Assembly (NCBI RefSeq): GCF_041956535.1
Contig: NW_027192194.1
Span: forward strand, 1,209,531-1,273,530
Direction of reading: 5' to 3'
From: Calcarisporiella thermophila CBS 279.70
Taxonomy: Eukaryota; Calcarisporiellomycota
DNA length: 64,000 nucleotides
Shown here: in pieces, positions 33,853-45,167 of the stretch
Layout of the letters: every line of letters begins with the position of its first letter
Numbering within the stretch: the stretch's first letter is position 1
Notes under the pieces: generated by a model
Databases searched by the model: none
What the model was told of the DNA's origin: nothing
What the model saw: only the letters and a program-made list of their open reading frames with translations
Translations under genes and position numbers: made by a program

Positions 33853-36800
33853 ATGCGCGCCTTTGGTATAGAACAGTGGCACACTGTTCTCTTCTTGCTT
33901 TTGCTCGTAGCCACGCTATTTGTTTCTCTAGTAGACGGTATGTTTTAATTCATAGCCACCCCCATCGTGTTTATTTTTATTTGCTCCATTTCATCAGCCC
34001 GATGACTCTGGCATTCACTATCATATTAATAATGTGCATATTCCACATGCTTTCCCCATAGGCGATTCACAAACGGATCGTCCGCTTTCCAGAATTGAAT
34101 TTGTCGCCCAACCTACTTTTAAAATACTACCGCGACTAAACACTGAATCATCACAGCTTCACAAGCGTTCTTCCCTGCCGCTTGAAGAGAACCTTCAACA
34201 CGATGATGCGGTCCTATTACGTTTCCGCGCCTACGGTCGCATTTTCCACCTTCACCTTGAACCCAATCTTGACCTTCTACACCCCGATGCTTCCTTCGCG
34301 ATCCACGACCCTGAAACTGGGGCTGTGAAATGGGAACCCCTTCGTGCTGAGGATCATCTAGTGTATAAAGGATGGGTTGCAGATGATCACAACACCCACC
34401 AATGGTACGAACGGGACGCGATTGGAATCGTGCGTGAGGAAAATGAGAAGTGGCGTGAGGGTGCGTTGGGATGGGCAAGAATTGTGGTCCACAAGGACTC
34501 CTCGCGGCCAACTTTTGAAGGGGCATTTACGCATATGGGCGAGCTATACCATGTGAAGCCGATTGAAACTTACAGCTTGACGAAGAGAAGTGAGGATCCA
34601 TCCGTACAGCATTTATTTGCACGGGGTTCGGAGCAGAGCGCCGCAACAATGGTAATTTATCGAGACTCTGACACTGTACCTGAAGCTCTTATGAAGCGCG
34701 ACACTGCCATCATGGGGCCTAGCTTATCCTGCGCCATGGACGAGTTGAAATACAACCATGTATTGCGCTCGGTCCCGCTTGAGCAGCGCTTCTCATCCCT
34801 CATCGGGGCTCCCATCCAGCACGATAATTATCTCCCGCTGGATTATACCTTCAGCCCGCTAGAGAGGCGAAAACCTCTCCTCTCCACCTTTCCCTCTCTC
34901 TCGCTTGAAAGGCGCGCACCCGCTCCCCCGCGGCAGTTGGCCGCGACGGGGTCTCAGGGATGCCCAACCTCAAAAAGAATCGCCTATATTGGAGTTGCGG
35001 CCGACTGCACTTATGTCCGTAGCTATACTAATGTGGAAAATGCCCGGCGTCAGATCATTACCGACTTCAACCAGGCGTCCCAGGTTTTTGAGCAGGCATT
35101 CAACGTCGCTCTCGGCGTGATCACCATTGATACCCGCCCGCCCCCATGCACTAATGGGGCTGACAAAAATGCCACGTGGAACCGCGATTGCTCGGACGCC
35201 TACAACATCAACCAACGGCTCAGTGATTTTAGCCAGTGGAGAGGATCTCTTGGAGAAGATGGTGCGGCACTATGGCATCTGATGACGCAGTGCAAGTAAG
35301 TGTTGTTGCGATGAAACTTTCTACCTCCGCTTCTCCATCCCCCTTCCCCTATTCACTGAAAAATGGGTTCATGTATTTAATTTTTATGTTGTTCCTTGGC
35401 TAGCTCCAAGTCGAGGGTGGGGATAGCGTGGTTAGGACAGCTATGTACCTCTTCGGCAAGTAAAAACGGGGGTAGTAGTGGAGATAGTACGTATTCTCTT
35501 TCTTTCTAGACTCATCCTGCTGAAATTTAACTCGTTTTATGTCTTGGTGAATGCCCATTTGAAAGGCATCGAGATGAGCGGGGATGAATTCGTGTCCGGT
35601 ACCGGTGTTTCATCCATCACAAGAGATGAGTGGAAAGTCGTCGCGCACGAGATAGGGCATGGTTTTGGTGCGCAGCACGATTGTACCAGTGCAGATTGCC
35701 CTTGCCCGAGACCAGGGGAACCCCACTGCAGCCGGTGTTGCTCGGCCACCCCACAATGTGATGCCAATGGACAGTTTCTCATGAACCCCACGAGCAACAC
35801 CAGCACCAACCAATTCTCACCATGCTCTTTAGGGGAAGTTTGCGGGACCATCCCTAGCAAAGGATTTTGTTTGCAACCGCCCGGGTTGAGGAGAACCGAG
35901 AAGCTCGCCATGTGCGGGAATGGAATATTGGAGGAGGGAGAGCAATGTGATGCGGGGCAACAGGGGAGCGAATGTTGTAACCCGGATTGTACGCTCAAAC
36001 CTGGAGCGGTGTGCAGGTAAATAGCCCGCAAGAGTGCTTTGTGTGTGGGTTGGAATGCGCACGTGTACTAATATCCTCCATCTGTTTTCTTGGTACCTTC
36101 ATTCTAGCGATGCCAACAGCGAGTGCTGTGAAAAGTGCCAACTCAAGCCGGCAAACACGGTGTGTCGCCCTGCGATCTCCAGCTGTGACATCCCCGAGAC
36201 CTGCAATGGCACCAGCCCTATGTGTCCCGATGATAAACGCGTTCCGGACGGGACGGACTGTGGGGCCAACGGATTAAAATGTGCATCCGGTCAGTGCACA
36301 TCGCGTGACCAACAGTGCGCCTCCCGAGGCAACATGGGGGGTGGGCGTGCCAATCTCACCACGGCGTGCAACTTCCAGGATGGATCCTGCGCCATTACTT
36401 GCAATGACCCGGGACGGCCCGGCACATGTATCCGATTGAGCGGTAACTTCATCGATGGGACACCGTGCGGATATGGCGGGAAGTGTTTCCATGGACAGTG
36501 TCAGACGGGCAATGTGCTTGACGTCGTGAGGGACTGGTTCAACCAGAACAAGCAGATTGGAATTCCGGTGGTTGTGGCGCTGGGTCTTCTGATACTCCTG
36601 GTGCTTTTCAGGTGTGTTTATTTGTGCTTCCAACGAAAGCCCGCCTCCAAACCAATTGCGGTGCCGGTCGCATTGACCCCGATGCCGCACTACCCAGCCA
36701 CTCCTTCGCATTACCCGCCTCCCCCGCCCCCGCCTCCCGCCGCCTATAATGCGAACATGGGACGGGAGAGTGGTGCGACGAGCACTGGTTGGGTAGATCC

Positions 36801-37155
36801 AATGCCTTATAATGGTCCATATGGGGCACCGCCGGTGTACCGCTCCCCTACCCCCAACAGCAACACCCACTACAGTAACCACACCCCAATGCCCGAGCCA
36901 TACTCTCAGCAATATCCCCCACAAGCTTCCCCTCATTCGTTTACCCAACGGCGTGGGTCGTCTGCACCGGTGACGGAGCACCGCCCGGATGGAATCGATC
37001 ACTCGGGATACAGCCCCTACAACCCGCCCGAGCCTTTTTCACCCTCTCCGCCCCCGATCCCATCCCCTACCCCCCCGCTCCCGCCCCCTCCGCCTCCACA
37101 TCGACATCAGCGTCATCCTCCGGGATCTCCGCCCCCTGCCGGAAATACCAACTAA
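33853..37155 (+). CDS. ADAM-family membrane metalloprotease
   Basis: Type I membrane zinc protease that sheds or cleaves surface proteins. Exon 1 (33853-33937) encodes a signal peptide (TVLFLLLLVATLFVSLV). The long exon 2 (about 34062-35296) holds the prodomain and the first half of the catalytic domain, with dibasic sites (ERRAP near 34908) for furin/kexin cutting. Catalytic motif: VSGTGVSSITRDEWKVVAHE then IGHGFGAQHDC (near 35650), a complete HExxHxxGxxHD. The Met-turn region reads FLMNPTSN. A disintegrin domain follows (MCGNGILEEGEQCD ... SSCDIPETCNGTSPMCP), split by an intron at about 36019-36107, then a Cys-rich region. The membrane helix is IGIPVVVALGLLILLVLF. The cytoplasmic tail is Pro-rich with polyproline SH3-type sites. 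The intron near 35486-35570 is the least certain junction. Confidence 0.92.
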
Positions 37156-37757
37156 AGGAGAGGGAGGCGAGGAGGCCCTTTTCTTTCCGGTTGTATTTTA
37201 TTTGATCTTATTTACTATTATTTCGCAGGATTTTTATTTATATACCGTTCCCTCTTCAGCTTATTTTGAGAGCCTTGACTCTTTCTTTTCTTTCCCATTC
37301 TCCTATTGTCCCTAAGTTTTTCTCTCCTTCTCTTCACCCCACCGTTTTTCTTTATTATTATTAATCTGAAACTGTACTTATTCACTTTTCATTCTTGGTT
37401 TTTGACTCGGTTCTGTAAAGATCTCTATGAATGCCCAGTTCCATCCCCACTAACAATAGAACTCATTTGTATTAAACCCCCTTTCAATCTTTTGCACAAT
37501 GGCAGTCAATTTTGGTCTAAGGGGGATCTATCCATTGATCCCCTCTAGGATGCAGTTTTTTCTCTCCTAGATGAGTCCGTTTTTGCTATGGCTATCGAAG
37601 TTCGGTTGATGTCCAAATTCTATGTTGTTTTTATTTCATCCGCAAAGCATACAATACAAATGTTCTAATTCTAGCTCCTTCCAGAGGCTCTATTGAGAAG
37701 TTTTTCGGCCCCACCTGGTTGCTCTAATGCATTGACGAAGTTCTTGACTCCTCCGAA
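37156..37757. other. Convergent 3' flanks, 600 bp
   Basis: Between the 3' ends of the ADAM gene (plus) and the glycine-zipper-like gene (minus). T-rich; no gene was seen. Confidence 0.6.
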
Positions 37758-38285
37758 CTATTTCGGCCCGGCTGGCTTCCCAGGACTCTGGCTACTCTCG
37801 TCTCGGCCCTGGTTATTAGCCAAATCTCCGGCGACCTTCTCTGCACCTCTGATGGTGCCTTTAGTTATCGCCCCCGCCGCAATCTCAACCGCCGGCTTGG
37901 CTAATTTCGACCCCACTTTAGATGCAGCCCCCAAGCCAGTAGCCAGCCCCACACCCTCGATGACGCCCTCTTTGACAGAGTCAATTCGGGATGCCGTGTT
38001 ATCTATATGTGGAGTTCCGGTGATCTTTTCCGAGAGTGCTTTGCCACCATGATTTCCCAGCGTACCTCCCACCACGGCACCGCCTAATGCACAGAGGGGA
38101 GCAAGCGGAGCGCCTGCTACCGACGTCAAACATGCGGTAGCCCCTATTCCTGCGCCTGCAAGGGCACCACCGGCGGTGGAGCCAGCTTTTATGAGCCCGT
38201 CCTGGGTAAAAAAGTCGGGAGAGGGGGTGGGAGCCCCATAGGATACAGAGATCGCAGCGAAAAGGATGAGTAAAGGCGTCTTCAT
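37758..38285 (-). CDS. Small secreted glycine-zipper-like protein, 175 aa
   Basis: Function unknown. It is an intronless frame from ATG at 38285: MKTPLLILFAAISVSYG is a clear signal peptide, then APTPSPDFFTQDG. The middle (about residues 30-85) is Gly/Ala-rich with GxxxG spacing: STAGGALAGAGIGATA, LGGAVVGGTLGNHGG. This is the glycine-zipper arrangement seen in membrane-inserting proteins. Two Cys (in GATACLTS and APLCALGG) could form a disulfide. The second half has another Gly/Ala helix (GVGLATGLGAASKVGSKLAKPAVEIAAG) and ends in a polar tail. No GPI signal. It may associate with membranes or form oligomers, but that is inferred from composition only. It lies in the group of surface and secreted genes. 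Confidence 0.75.
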   Translation of the reverse strand: MKTPLLILFAAISVSYGAPTPSPDFFTQDGLIKAGSTAGGALAGAGIGATACLTSVAGAPLAPLCALGGAVVGGTLGNHGGKALSEKITGTPHIDNTASRIDSVKEGVIEGVGLATGLGAASKVGSKLAKPAVEIAAGAITKGTIRGAEKVAGDLANNQGRDESSQSPGKPAGPK

Positions 38286-39178
38286 AGTTGGTGTTAGAAT
38301 CTTGGTCGAATGCACTCACCTTCGTCCTATTTATAATGGTTTACCATGATATGCTCGAAGATAGACGTATCGAGACACCATGCTGCTATTCAACATTATT
38401 GGTACTTCAGAATCATTTTGTATTTGGAGCCCCTTTTTAGTTTTCTGCGTAGAATTGGAGCATGTATTCCTGTAACTAGCGCATCCCTATTACATCTTGC
38501 AGTTGAACCGAATTTGTCCATCCAAATTTCCTCATAAGGCAAGAACTTGGATTGAATTCTCTGGCAAGCTCCGCCTTTGGCAGTCAACATGTTACAACAG
38601 ATAGATGGATATCGGTTACGAACCTCTCGTTATCGTATTCCTCTGGACTAGGACAATGTAGTCCACGAATGGTCGGTAGCCTACCTGCCAAGGTCAGCTT
38701 GCAGGCTCACAATATGGCTAACAGTTCCAACAAGGACGGGGGAGCATGCGTCAAATAGAGATATTTCACTAACAGATAAGAATAACACAGGAAGGCAGCT
38801 GGACCCTTAGATGCAATGATAGGCAGGATGAACTCAGCAGTGGCAAAAAAGACGGCAGATAAGGGACAGAGTATGGAAACGTGAACAATAAAACTAGCCG
38901 TCGTTATTCGAATTTATTATGTAGCGTTGGGTAGCAAAGCCTTTGCATTCAGGCGATGCGTTTTCTGTAGGGGCATTGCGAGGGCTCACTTAGTAGCCGT
39001 TTTAATAAAGGGGATTTTCGAGGGAGTCGTTTTAGTAGAAGAAAGTTTATTCAAATATCCAGTAGAGCTCCCAAACATAGTTGATCCCAGAAGCAAGGAA
39101 ACCAAAACTTCTCACAACTATCTTGGTTAGGCTGTGAGGGTAAGTCACTATACTAGATACAACAAGCCAGGAGAGGGC
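38286..39178. other. Intergenic, about 0.9 kb
   Basis: Promoter of the glycine-zipper-like gene and 3' flank of uL1. No convincing open frame or RNA gene was seen. Confidence 0.55.
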
Positions 39179-40129
39179 TTAGTACAGGCGCTGGGGCTTG
39201 CCCATGGTGGACTTGATGAAGAGGGACTTGACGTTTTGCCAGTTCTTCTTGAGGAGCGAGACGAGGAAGTTGATGGAAAGCATGATGTTGGCAACAAGCT
39301 CATCCTCAGTCATCTGCACGTGACCGACGGCAACACCCAAGCAGAGCACCTTCTTGAGCTGGAACTTGATGGTGGAGCGCTGCTCTTCGGCCTTGGCGAG
39401 AAGGTTGTCGGAGTGCGAGACGGGAGTGGGGAATTTACCAGCCTTCTGGAGACCGGGACCAAGGAGACGGGGGATCTGACGGATAAGGGCATCAGAGGCA
39501 AGGAAAGCGTCGTACTTCTTGGCTGTTGGAGGAGGGGGGGGGAGAGAAAGTGGGGATGTGTCAGTATCTCATCGAGAAGCGGAACAAAATGTAGGGAGAG
39601 CTTTCACTAACCGAGCTTCTTGACGAGCTTCTTGTTCTTGTTGAGCTTCTTGAGGTCATCGACCGACATGAACTCAAGACCGACCTCCTTAGCTTGATCG
39701 CAGTGGAAGGCATCGGCAAGGATGCACACGGACATCTTTGGGCGGGGAACATTGGGGAGACTAAATACAAATAAAGCAAAGCCAATAAATTGACCGTTAG
39801 CCAAAATGCCAAATTATACATCAGGAGACGAGAGGGATACATACCGGACAGTACCGCTGAAACGCTTGTCCCTCTGGGGATCGTAGTTCTTAAGACCGAC
39901 CTGCAATTCAACAGTCTCGGTGAACTTGCGCTTCTTCTCCTCGGATTGAGTGAGGATAGCACGGACGGATTCCCTCACAGCACTGACTGACACTTTACTG
40001 TTGAATGGATTAGAAACGAGAGTTGATTAGTGCATGGTGTGGAAATTGAACTTATAGATATGGGGAACTATAGCGGAGGGATGGATGGATGGATGAATGA
40101 ATAGAAGGGCGAGTTGACACATACCTCAT
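39179..40129 (-). CDS. RPL1: 60S ribosomal protein uL1 (L10a/Rpl1)
   Basis: Forms the L1 stalk of the large ribosomal subunit, which guides the exiting tRNA. Exons 40129-40125, 39997-39845, 39760-39612 and 39522-39179 sum to 217 codons, giving 216 aa, the normal length. The first coding exon is just ATGAG; it joins T AAA GTG to give [11 protein letters not shown]. Conserved stretches include [65 protein letters not shown]-like [13 protein letters not shown], and the end [16 protein letters not shown]. Intron 1 carries a tandem ATGG/ATGA tetranucleotide near 40081-40100. It is divergent with the VPS33 gene with 266 bp between them. Confidence 0.96.
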
Positions 40130-40395
40130 GATGGATGTTCCTGTATTTCAAAGATGAAAAGGAAGGAATCTTTTCTTGCTGCTGTTTTCGCGAAATATCA
40201 AGCCCTTGGATTCTCAGCCACTACAGTCACAAATTGGTGCGGCAGTATCGGAGTAGTATGGGGGGGGGTAGATTAAGGAAGTATCAAGGAAATATCCACA
40301 TTATCCCTAACCAAGAATCAAAAAGTCGCGTCTCGTCGAAAAGATCTTAACTCATAGTAGCGGGGAAGTAGAGAGAGTGTGTGAGAAAACCAATT

Positions 40396-43040
40396 ATGAC
40401 CACATCTCATCTCAGCAACACGACGCTTGACGTTCAATATTTGCGCGAATTAGCGCGTAAGCAACTGACCGATGTCTTGGATTCGGTAAGTTGATAATGA
40501 CCAGTTCCCTCTGATCCTTCTGCGCACTTGCCTGGGCTTTAGTTTCTTTCGATGTCTAATTTCCACTGCTACCCTGTTCTCTCTAGGTGCGAGGGAAAAA
40601 AGCTCTCGTGTTGGATCCTAGTTTAAGCGGTCCGCTTAGTCTCATAGCTGAATTCAGCTATCTTAAAGTAAATGAGTGAAGAATTTGAATGAATTTATTG
40701 CGCGGAAATAATATAACGTACGAGATGATTAAATAGGAGCATGGAGTCGAAAAGATTTACCATCTTCAGCCTGGTCCTTTGGAAACCGATTGCCAAAGTC
40801 TACTCTACATTTGCCGAGCTCAGATCAAGAACATGAAACACCTTGCCTCCCACATTCACCACCACACCTCCACGTCATCTCCCTCACAAAAATACGATTA
40901 CCACCTATTTTTTACCCCTAGAAGAACATTGATATGCGAGCGGGTGCTGGAAGAGGAGGGGGTCCTGGGCGAGATTACCATGGGCGAGTTCAAGCTCGAG
41001 TTTATTCCCTTTGAGGACGATGTGATATCCTTGGAAATGGAGAATTCTTTTCGCGAGTTGTTTTTGGATGGAGATACCACTGCAGTTTACCAGGCGGCTA
41101 AAGCACTCATGTCCCTGCAGGGGATGTACGGGATAATACCACGGATTGTTGGGAAAGGAGAGTATGCCAAGGTAATAGCCGTTTGGTAGTATCCGAATAT
41201 TTGGACGCCCGGTTTATTTTTCTTCCATGCTCTAGCTACTTGCTGATATGCTTATCCGGATGCGCCGGGAAATGGCCGCGGACGATGACTCTACTCTGGT
41301 TAGGTCGCCCACCTCCCCCCATATTGATTCGATCATCATTCTTGATCGCTCTGTGGATCTGATCACTCCTCTCTGCACCCAGCTTACCTATGAAGGATTA
41401 ATTGACGAAATCTGGGGCATTCGCAATGCGTGTGTGGAATTCGACACCTCCGTGGTTGGCACCCTCAGCCCCCCTCCGAAGGTGTCTGGCTCCAGTTCTT
41501 CGGCTACCGCGCCGCCCCCCGCAAGCAAGAAGCGACGAGTACAGCTGAATTCAGGGGATCGGCTGTACTCCCAACTAAGAGACTTGAATTTTGCGGTGGT
41601 GGGCGGATATTTGAATCGGGTGGCCAAGAGGATTAACGAGAACTATGAGGAGCGGCATCAAGCGAAAACGATCACGCAGATCCGCGAGTTTGTCGGGAAG
41701 TTGGGGGACCTACAAGTAGAGCATCAGTCCCTGCGAACGCGTAAGTGGGGATCGCCAATATTAGAAAGTGGATGGGGAGGTATTGATTTTTGCGTCCGCC
41801 TTGGGGGGCATTTTCTTTTCTTCCACCTAGATACTGGGATTGCGGAAGAGATTATGGCGTACACGCTGTCGGAAGATTTCAACAAAGTGCTCGAGGTCCA
41901 ACAAAACCTGGTGGCGGGCATCGATTCGACAGCCCATAGCGATTATTTGGAAGAGCTTATCAACAAACGCGCGCCACTTGTTCAGGTACTGCGGCTGCTT
42001 TGCCTACAGAGCCTCGTAACGGGGGGACTGAAGCCTAAGGTGTATGATCACCTGAAGCGCGAAATTTTGCAGGTTTGCCGGCTTTTATCCAAGAGACATC
42101 GTCCCCCCCTTTTTTTGATATCGAATACGTTTTCATGTAGACCTATGGGCACGAGCACCTACTCACGCTTTCCCGATTGGAGGATTTGCTACTTTTCACC
42201 AAGCAACTTCCGGTTCGGCCCACCTATCCCCAAGTGCGCAAGTCTCTACGCCTGATTGTCGATGACGTGAATGAGCATCAGCCCAACGATATTTCGTACG
42301 TGTACTCAGGGTATGCCCCTCTGAGCATCAGACTGGTGCAGTGTGCGGTGCAGCGACCGGTGGCGAGTGCGGGTGGACCCATGGGGGTCGCTGTGAGCGG
42401 CGGGGGAGGTAGTGGCGGAAAGAGCGGGGTAGGGTGGCGAGGATTTGAAGACGTGCTGCGGATGATCCCGGGTAAAGCTTTCGATGAGGTGCAGCGGGTG
42501 GAAGATGGCCGAAAACATTTGGCATCACGTGAGTATTGAGCATCTCGGGTTACCGATCGATAAAACCTACCTGTCTCCTTATTGATCTCTATCTACCTAA
42601 TTCAATCTAAAAAAAATTCCCGTCCATCCCAAAAATTATACAGACGCAGCGGGCACTCCTCGCATTACTCTTGTCTTCTTCCTCGGCGGCTGTACCTATA
42701 CTGAAATTTCCGCAATCCGATTCCTAGCACAGCAGGAAGAAGGTAATATTTCCATCTCTGGAATCCCCCTCGCCCTTTTAATGGTTTCGCTGTTTATCAA
42801 TTTATGCTGCCTGATGAATAATGCCTTACGTTCGATCATGCTCGCTGACCTTGTGCTTTTATGTTTGCTTTTTGCCGGATAGCGCAACGTGAGTTTGTAG
42901 TTGCGACCACGCAGCTTATTAACGGGAACACCCTAATGTCGTCGTTGATGGAGGAGCGGGGGGCACGAAAGGAGGGCCACAGGGAAGCGGGCGGGAGTGG
43001 CCTAGGGGGAGGAGGCACCGGAGCTGCTGCGGCCATGTAA
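40396..43040 (+). CDS. VPS33: Vacuolar sorting SM protein Vps33
   Basis: Sec1/Munc18 protein of the HOPS and CORVET tethering complexes, assembling SNAREs at vacuoles and endosomes. At least six introns. It starts MTTSHLSNTTLDVQYLRELARKQL; the next exons read VRGKKALVLDPSLSGPLSLIAEFSYLK and EHGVEKIYHLQPGPLE. The SM core is clear: RRTLICERVLEEEGVLGEI, FIPFEDDVISLEME, SIIILDRSVDLITPLCTQLTYEGLIDE (the SM signature), LRDLNFAVVGGYLNRVAKRI, VLRLLCLQSLVTGGLKPKVYDHLKREIL and YGHEHLLTLSRLEDLLLF. A Gly-rich insert (GVAVSGGGGSGGKSG) interrupts domain 3a/2. Near the end are TLVFFLGGCTYTEISAIRFL and FVVATTQLINGNTLMSSLME, followed by a Gly/Ala tail. This matches Vps33 rather than Sly1 or Sec1. Confidence 0.93.
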
Positions 43041-44335
43041 ATGTTAAATAGGCCTCATCGGTCGGCCTCATGTTCGCGTTCCATTTACCGAACAATAACC
43101 TTGTTTGCAGTGATACTTTGATGTTTTTATTTTAAGTGTGAGAGCTGTGTATAGGAGTTGATTTCTTCCCCTCCTCCATTTCTGTTTTTATTTTCTTTTC
43201 CACCATTTCTATTTGCTATTTGCTATTTGCATTCCTACTTGGCTCAGACTCCATATTGGCGAGTTATTGTTTGGACTGATGAGAAGATTATGCATTTCAT
43301 GGAAGAAGCACATGGAGATAGACAGATCAACTCTATTCCTCATGGATATTGCAGGCCATCACTTTTAGCTCTCTCTCTCCTCCTTCTCCTCCACCACCTC
43401 CTCCGCCTTGTTCTTCTTCTTGTTCTAGTTCTCGTTCCTGTTCCAGTTCCATTTCCTGTTCTAGCTTCCTCGTTGTTTGCTTCATATTTCCCTTATTGCA
43501 AATAGAGTTACAATCTTCGGCCTGGATTCCATGGGTTAGGATATTTACAGTGGTAGAAGGGGGGAAGGAGGGAGGGGAGACGAGCGGGAGAAAACTCTAT
43601 CTTTCTCGTGCTAGCACATATTTTCTTTTTCATTCCTGCTCTCCCCCTCAAGGTTTTTTGATCACGTCCAACCTTGAGAAATCTTCTCCTCCTTTCATTT
43701 CATGTATCCAACCTTATTTGCAAACGTTTTTTTTTCTCAAGTACGGCGCTTCCGCTTTATTGTCAGAGGAAGTTTCTCAGCGAGTTGATCTGGCCCCATT
43801 TAAGCGAAGGGGGGAAAGGGGGACGTGCAGGCTCCAGAGCTGCAGCGTGCCCGGCAACCCCAATCCTCCTCCCCACATGCATGGTGCTCACCATGGCTGC
43901 GTGCGGATGGAAAAAAAACACCTTAAAGCACATTAGATTGCTTAATTTCATAAGTCAAAAACCTTGTTTCTCTCGCAGTAACATGCCCACGAAGTCTATC
44001 TGAAGCCCCTCACTCCCTCCTTTGGGTGGGAAAAAAACCTAACTCAGCTCTTCGCGGCGAACCGTAAAGTGGTTTTCCCCTGTAAGCTATCCTGCCCAAG
44101 TGCACCGTTTTGTCATGTCGAAAATCCTAATTTTTTCAACCACGGGCCATCTTGCAGTATATAAAGCATCAAGGGCGAGGGCTCGCGACATCTCACTTAG
44201 CCTTCGATCCCCTTCCTCCACTCCCGCCTCGCTTGGTAGCCTTAGCGCCGCCCTCCTCTGTTTTTCTTCTGTTTGGCTCCTCGCCTCTCCCCTGCACGCG
44301 CGATCCGAAGCACCCCTCCCGCGAAGATACCCCCC
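43041..44335. other. Intergenic, about 1.3 kb, pyrimidine-rich
   Basis: 3' flank of VPS33 and promoter of small Cys-rich gene B. It contains long CT-rich stretches (43360-43480) whose translation gives Ser/Pro/Leu low-complexity frames that I do not regard as genes. A TATA-like box is at 44158. Confidence 0.6.
44158..44166 (+). promoter_or_regulatory. TATA-like box of small Cys-rich gene B
   Basis: TATATAAAG, 178 bp before the ATG at 44336. The paralogue at 29788 has a similar element 140 bp upstream. Confidence 0.5.
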
Positions 44336-44576
44336 ATGGCCGAAGTCGTGTGGATCCCGTTCCAGTTCTGCCAAAATTGTGGAAGCGGTTGGAAAGGCGT
44401 AAGGTAAGCCGCGGTTGAGTGCGGGTATCCCCCCCCCCCCGACGGATAGGCTCATCTCCGCCTCTATCCCTGTGATTAGCTGCTGTCACTATCCGGCCCC
44501 AAACACCATCCTCGTTTGCCAGACCTGCAGCGGCCAGTACCCAAGCCATTTCGCCACCTGCCAGCAACTCTACTGA
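44336..44576 (+). CDS. Tiny Cys/His-rich protein B (54 aa), paralogue of the gene at 29788
   Basis: Function unknown. Exons 44336-44403 (68 nt) and 44480-44576 (97 nt) give 54 aa, starting MAEVVWIPFQFCQNCGSGW and ending CQQLY. All seven Cys and both His of copy A are kept (C12, C15, C24, C25, H26, C36, C39, H46, C50). The first exon has the same length as in copy A and the intron has the same phase. The second exon shares an uninterrupted 29-nt identical stretch (44502-44530 against 29941-29969). Differences cluster at conservative positions (Ile/Val, Arg/Lys, Tyr/Phe), which suggests selection on the protein. The intron contains a run of about 12 C. No signal peptide or membrane segment. Probably a zinc-binding protein; role undecided. 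Confidence 0.82.
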
Positions 44577-45167
44577 GCCGCCATCCCATGCCGTCCACCC
44601 TTCTATCCTGTATCTATATTTAATGACACAAACATGATCACGCTGGGTTAAATAGAACAGCTGTATTATCCCCTCCATGGACATTGACTTTGATTCTACT
44701 TTTTCTTCTTCTCTCTCTTACAAATTAATTGGCTCATGCTGAAGGATATTGCTTAGACTTTTATCTCATTATTGTTCTTTTCGTGCTCTGTATTATCTTT
44801 TGTGCATTTCGATTATTCTCATCATGCCCCTCCCCCCTCCTCGCCCATCCCTATATCCCCCTCATCCTCTCTCTATATCATTTGCTGGATGGCCCTTTGT
44901 CACCCATTCTTCCCCCCCCCCCCCCCTTCCCATAATGGGAGCCCGTAGTTGCTGCTCTCTTTCCTGTTCAAATTACTTTTGCTTAAATAAAAGGAAACTT
45001 TATTTTTTCGGCCCTAAGTAGGGGCCATAACGGCCGTCTTTTCCAGCGTCGAAGCCACACCCCGGAAGAGATGCTGCAATGAAAATCTTTCGCATGATAA
45101 CAATGTCCGGGAGGCAGCCCTTCCCAGTCCCTTGAACCCTAAAGTGTATCCAAAGCGGAGATGGCCC
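44577..45167. other. Convergent 3' flanks, 590 bp
   Basis: Between the 3' ends of gene B (plus) and AAR2 (minus). T-rich with a run of about 14 C near 44913. No gene was seen. Confidence 0.6.

Noticed and set aside
43158-43505. Ser/Pro/Leu-rich frames in the 43 kb region
   Set aside because: Direct translation of CT-rich simple sequence; no consistent start or homology.
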